Shown: in pieces, positions 60,193-64,000 of the stretch | Layout of the letters: every line of letters begins with the position of its first letter | Numbering within the stretch: position 1 is the stretch's first letter | Source of the DNA: Nematostella vectensis | Taxonomy: Eukaryota; Cnidaria; Anthozoa; Actiniaria; Edwardsiidae | Reading direction: 5' to 3' | DNA: 64,000 nt | NCBI RefSeq assembly: GCF_932526225.1 | Contig: NC_064038.1 | Coordinates: 1,800,001 to 1,864,000 of the forward strand | Made by a program: the position numbers and the translations under genes | Notes under the pieces: model-generated | The model's input: only the letters and a program-made list of their open reading frames with translations | What the model was told of the DNA's origin: nothing | Databases searched by the model: none

Positions 60193-63100
60193 TATTTTTT
60201 TTTCTTTATTTTTTTTTTTTAAATATCGATACTTAATTATACTGTTCTTGGTGTGTCATGACATAAAAAGAAGGTATAGGGACATTTTTATGTACTCTCA
60301 GCATCTTTGATGTGCTCATGCTTTGTTCAGGATCCTGTACATATTTTATGCACACAAGAACTAACTAGATTCCTTGGATAACTTGATTAAGTAGATTCTA
60401 ACATAGAGCATAGCGCTCGATAGATTGATATACCTTTTTTCCGAGTATACTGTTTTATTTTTCCTAATGTTACTTTTTGGAATTTACATTCGGAAAAACA
60501 ATTATCGATTGTAACCTTTTGGAGGTTACACTCGTAAAACAAATTCCCGAATGTAACCCTGAAGCTTTTCCCGAATGTAACCTCCAGTCCGATGGTGACT
60601 TTGGTTGGGATAGTTTACGATACCAATAGTATTAAAAGTAATTTTCATTTCAATTCCCTTCAGCAATGCCACGTTAGTCTTTCGTTGCGGGCACTTCACT
60701 ACTAACGCAGCGACCCGGGTTCGATTCCCGCTGATAGCCTATTTTTTCTTCTTTCTTTTTTTTTTAAATATCGATACTTAATTATACTGTTCTTGGTGTG
60801 TCATGACATAAAAAGAAGGTATAGGGACATTTTTATGTACTCTCAGCATCTTTGATGTGCTCATGCTTTGTTCAGGATCCTGTACATATTTTATGCACAC
60901 AAGAACTAACTAGATTCCTTGGATAACTTGATTAAGTAGATTCTAACATAGAGCATAGCGCTCGATAGATTGATATACCTTTTTTTCCGAGTATACTGTT
61001 TTATTTTTCCTAATGTTACTTTTTGGAATTTACATTCGGAAAAAAAATTATCGATTGTAACCTTTTGGAGGTTACACTCGTAAAACAAATTCCCGAATGT
61101 AACCCTGAAGCTTTTCCCGAATGTAACCTCCAGTCCGATGGTGACTTTGCTTGGGATAGTATACGATACCAATAGTATTAAAAGTAATTTTCATTACAAT
61201 TCCCATCAGCAATGCCACGTTAGTCTTTCGTTGCGGGCACTTGACTACTAACGCAGCGACCCGGGTTCGATTCCCGCTGATAGCCTATTTTTTTTCTTTC
61301 TTTTTTTTTTTAAATATCGATACTTAATTATACTGTTCTTGGTGTGTCATGACATAAAACGAAGGTATAGGGACATTTTTATGTACTCTCAGCATCTTTG
61401 ATGTGCTCATGCTTTGTTCAGGATCCTGCACATATTTTATGCACACAAGAACTAACTAGATTCCTTGGATAACTTGATTAAGTAGATTCTAACATAGAGC
61501 ATAGCGCTCGATAGATTGATATACCTTTTTTTCCGAGTATACTGTTTTACTTTCCTAATGTTACTTTTTGGAATTTACATTCGGAAAAAAAATTATCGAT
61601 TGTAACCTTTTGGAGGTTACACTCGTAAAACAAATTCCCGAATGTAACCCTGAAGCTTTCCCCGAATGTAACCTCCAGTCCGATGGTGACTTTGCTTGGG
61701 ATAGTTTACGATACCAATAGTATTAAAAGTAATTTTCATTACAATTCCCTTCAGCAATGCCACGTTAGTCTTTCGTTGCGGGCACTTGACTACTAACGCA
61801 GCGACCCGGGTTCGATTCCCGCTGATAGCCTATTTTTTTTTCTTTATTTATTTTTAAATATCGATACTTAATTATACTGTTCTTGGTGTGTCATGACATA
61901 AAAAGAAGGTATAGGGACATTTTTATGTACTCTCAGCATCTTTGATGTGCTCATGCTTTGTTCAGGATCCTGCACATATTTTATGCACACAAGAACTAAC
62001 TAGATTCCTTGGATAACATGATTAAGTAGATTTTAACATAGAGCATAGCGCTCGATAGATTGATATACCTTTTTTTCTGAGTATACTGTTTTATTTTTCC
62101 TAATGAGACATTTTGGAATTTACATTCGGAAAAAAAATTATCGATTGTAACCTTTTGGAGGTTACACTCGTAAAACAAATTCCCGAATGTAACCCTGAAG
62201 CTTTTCCCGAATGTAACCTCCAGTCCGATGGTGACTTTGCTTGGGATAGTTTACGATACCAATAGTATTAAAAGTAATTTTCATTACAATTCCCTTCAGC
62301 AATGTCACGTTAGTCTTTCGTTGCGGGCACTTGACTACTAACGCAGCGACCCGGGTTCGATTCCCGCTGATAGCCTATTTTTGTTTCTTTATTTTTTGTT
62401 TTAAATATCGATACTTAATTATACTGTTCTTGGTGTGTCATGACATAAAAAGAAGGTATAGGGACATTTTTATGTACTCTCAGCATCTTTGATGTGCTCA
62501 TGCTTTGTTCAGGATCCTGTACATATTTTATGCACACAAGAACTAACTAGATTCCTTGGATAACTTGATTAAGTAGATTCTAACATAGAGCATAGCGCTC
62601 GATAGATTGATATACCTTTTTTCCGAGTATACTGTTTTATTTTTCCTAATGTTACTTTTTGGAATTTACATTCGGAAAAAAAATTATCGATTGTAACCTT
62701 TTGGAGGTTACACTCGTAAAACAAATTCCCGAATGTAACCCTGAAGCTTTTCCCGAATGTAACCTCCAGTCCGATGGTGACTTTGGTTGGGATAGTTTAC
62801 GATACCAATAGTATTAAAAGTAATTTTCATTTCAATTCCCTTCAGCAATGCCACGTTAGTCTTTCGTTGCGGGCACTTGACTACTAACGCAGCGACCCGG
62901 GTTCGATTCCCGCTGATAGCCTATTTTTTTTCTTTCTTTTTTTTTTAAATATCGATACTTAATTATACTGTTCTTGGTGTGTCATGACATAAAAAGAAGG
63001 TATAGGGACATTTTTATGTACTCTCAGCATTTTTGATGTGCTCATGCTTTGTTCAGTATCCTGCACATATTTTATGCACACAAGAACTAACTAGATTCCT

Positions 63101-63466
63101 TGGATAACTTGATTAAGTAGATTCTAACATAGAGCATAGCGCTCGATAGATTGATATACCTTTTTTTCCGAGTATACTGTTTTATTTTTCCTAATGTTAC
63201 TTTTTGCAAATTACATTCGGAAAAAAAATTATCGATTGTAACCTTTTGGAGGTTACACTCGTAAAACAAATTCCCGAATGTAACCCTGAAGCTTTTCCCG
63301 AATGTAACCTCCAGTCCGATGGTGACTTTGCTTGGGATAGTTTACGATACCAATAGTATTAAAAGTAATTTTCATTACAATTCCCTTCAGCAATGCCACG
63401 TTAGTCTTTCGTTGCGGGCACTTGACTACTAACGCAGCGACCCGGGTTCGATTCCCGCTGATAGCC
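60193..63466 (+). repeat. Block F3, units 112-117
   Basis: Repeats units 100-105 in order at a constant 12-monomer offset, with the AATGAGACATTTT form in unit 115 and TTTTGCAAATTAC in unit 117. Unit 113 has ATTCCCATCAGC, and unit 117 has CAGCATTTTTGATG. Unit 112 replaces the GTATACAATACC body of unit 100 with the GGTTGGG body, so the match there starts inside the monomer. Confidence 0.85.
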
Positions 63467-64000
63467 TATTTTTTTTCTTTATTTTTTTTTTTTTAAATAT
63501 CGATACTTAATTATACTGTTCTTGGTGTGTCATGACATAAAAAGAAGGTATAGGGACATTTTTATGTACTTTCAGCATCTTAGATGTGCTCATGCTTTGT
63601 TCAGGATCCTGTACATATTTTATGCACACAAGAACTAACTAGATTCCTTGGATAACTTGATTAAGTAGATTCTAACATAGAGCATAGCGCTCGATAGATT
63701 GATATACCTTTTTTTCCGAGTATACTGTTTTATTTTTCCTAATGTTACTTTTTGGAATTAACATTCGGAAAAAAAAAATATCGATTGTAACCTTTTGGAG
63801 TTACACTCGTAAAACAAATTCCCGAATGTAACCCTGAAGCTTTTCCCGAATGTAACCTCCAGTCCGATGGTGACTTTGCTTGGGATAGTATACAATACCA
63901 ATAGTATTAAAAGTAATTTTCATTACAATTCCCTTCAGCAATGCCACGTTAGTCTTTCGTTGCGGGCACTTGACTACTAACGCAGCGACCCGGGTTCGAT
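63467..64000 (+). repeat. Partial last monomer (unit 118)
   Basis: A monomer of the TTAACATTC / GTATACAATACC subtype, as in units 92 and 106. It ends inside its tRNA-like copy (63943-64000), in the middle of the B box. The array clearly continues beyond the window. Confidence 0.95.
63943..64000 (+). pseudogene. tRNA-like copy 118, cut by window edge
   Basis: The first 58 nt of the element are visible, up to GGGTTCGAT. The truncation is due to the window, not a biological break. Confidence 0.9.

Larger units (their letters stand above)
1..64000 (+). repeat. 545-bp tRNA-like satellite array, 117+ monomers
   Basis: The window is a single direct tandem array and both edges lie inside a monomer, so neither array end is seen. 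Using the end of the tRNA-like element as a landmark gives 117 complete copies plus one cut by the right edge. Mean spacing is 545.1 bp and the range is 542-550 bp. Copies differ by scattered substitutions, by T/A tract length and by rare single-base indels. No inversion and no inserted foreign sequence was found. Monomers are numbered here by the tRNA-like element that closes them. The only sequence-level function I can support is the repeated Pol III promoter-like module. A role at a centromere, subtelomere or other heterochromatin would be inference. Confidence 0.99.

Noticed and set aside
1-64000. CRISPR array
   Set aside because: The units are 545 bp with no alternation of short identical repeats and unique spacers.
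1-64000. Assembly artefact as the cause of the whole tandem structure
   Set aside because: Monomers differ by many shared and private variants arranged in nested blocks, which a simple collapse or looping error would not create. Individual large duplications could still be misassembled and need read support.

Overview
The whole 64 kb window is one uninterrupted head-to-tail satellite array. The monomer averages 545 bp: there are 117 complete copies of its 3' landmark between 238 and 63466, so (63466-238)/116 = 545.1. Successive spacings range from 542 to 550 bp, and most of the length change falls in T and A homopolymer tracts. All copies face the same way. I see no unique sequence, no protein gene with a credible product, no rRNA, no CRISPR and no intact transposon. 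The organism looks eukaryotic and AT-rich (GC in the mid-30s percent by eye). The reasons are satellite organisation, a eukaryote-style tRNA-like element without encoded CCA, and long T tracts after it. I cannot name the species.

Each monomer has the same layout, described here on the reference unit 239-782. First comes a T-rich tract with the look of an RNA polymerase III terminator for the preceding copy. Then an AT-rich spacer holds palindromes at 267-274, 297-306 and 367-384. Next is a region of about 170 bp (528-694) full of GTAA/TTAC motifs, short direct repeats and inverted repeats. Last is a 72-nt tRNA-like element (711-782) with a consensus internal B box, a weak A box and a good T arm. 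Its acceptor and anticodon stems do not pair, so I call it a tRNA-derived pseudogene or Pol III promoter module, not a working tRNA gene.

Above the monomer the array is a mosaic of higher-order repeats. Units 2-12 (239-6230) recur almost identically as units 13-22 (6231-11674), minus one monomer. Blocks displaced by 14 monomers (about 7.63 kb) occur four separate times (units 16-18/30-32, 24-27/38-41, 52-57/66-71, 89-94/103-108). A 12-monomer displacement links units 100-105 with 112-117. Local duplications of one, two and three monomers are common (37/38, 94-96, 33-34/35-36, 75-76/77-78, 51-53/54-56, 80-82/83-85). Some monomers join the front of one variant to the back of another. This is what repeated unequal crossing-over and gene conversion would leave.

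The open reading frames of 60-88 codons that recur on both strands are artefacts of translating this repeat. The most interesting feature is the regular spacing of more than a hundred B boxes, each followed by a T tract, at 545 bp. Whether these are transcribed or bound by TFIIIC cannot be decided from sequence alone.
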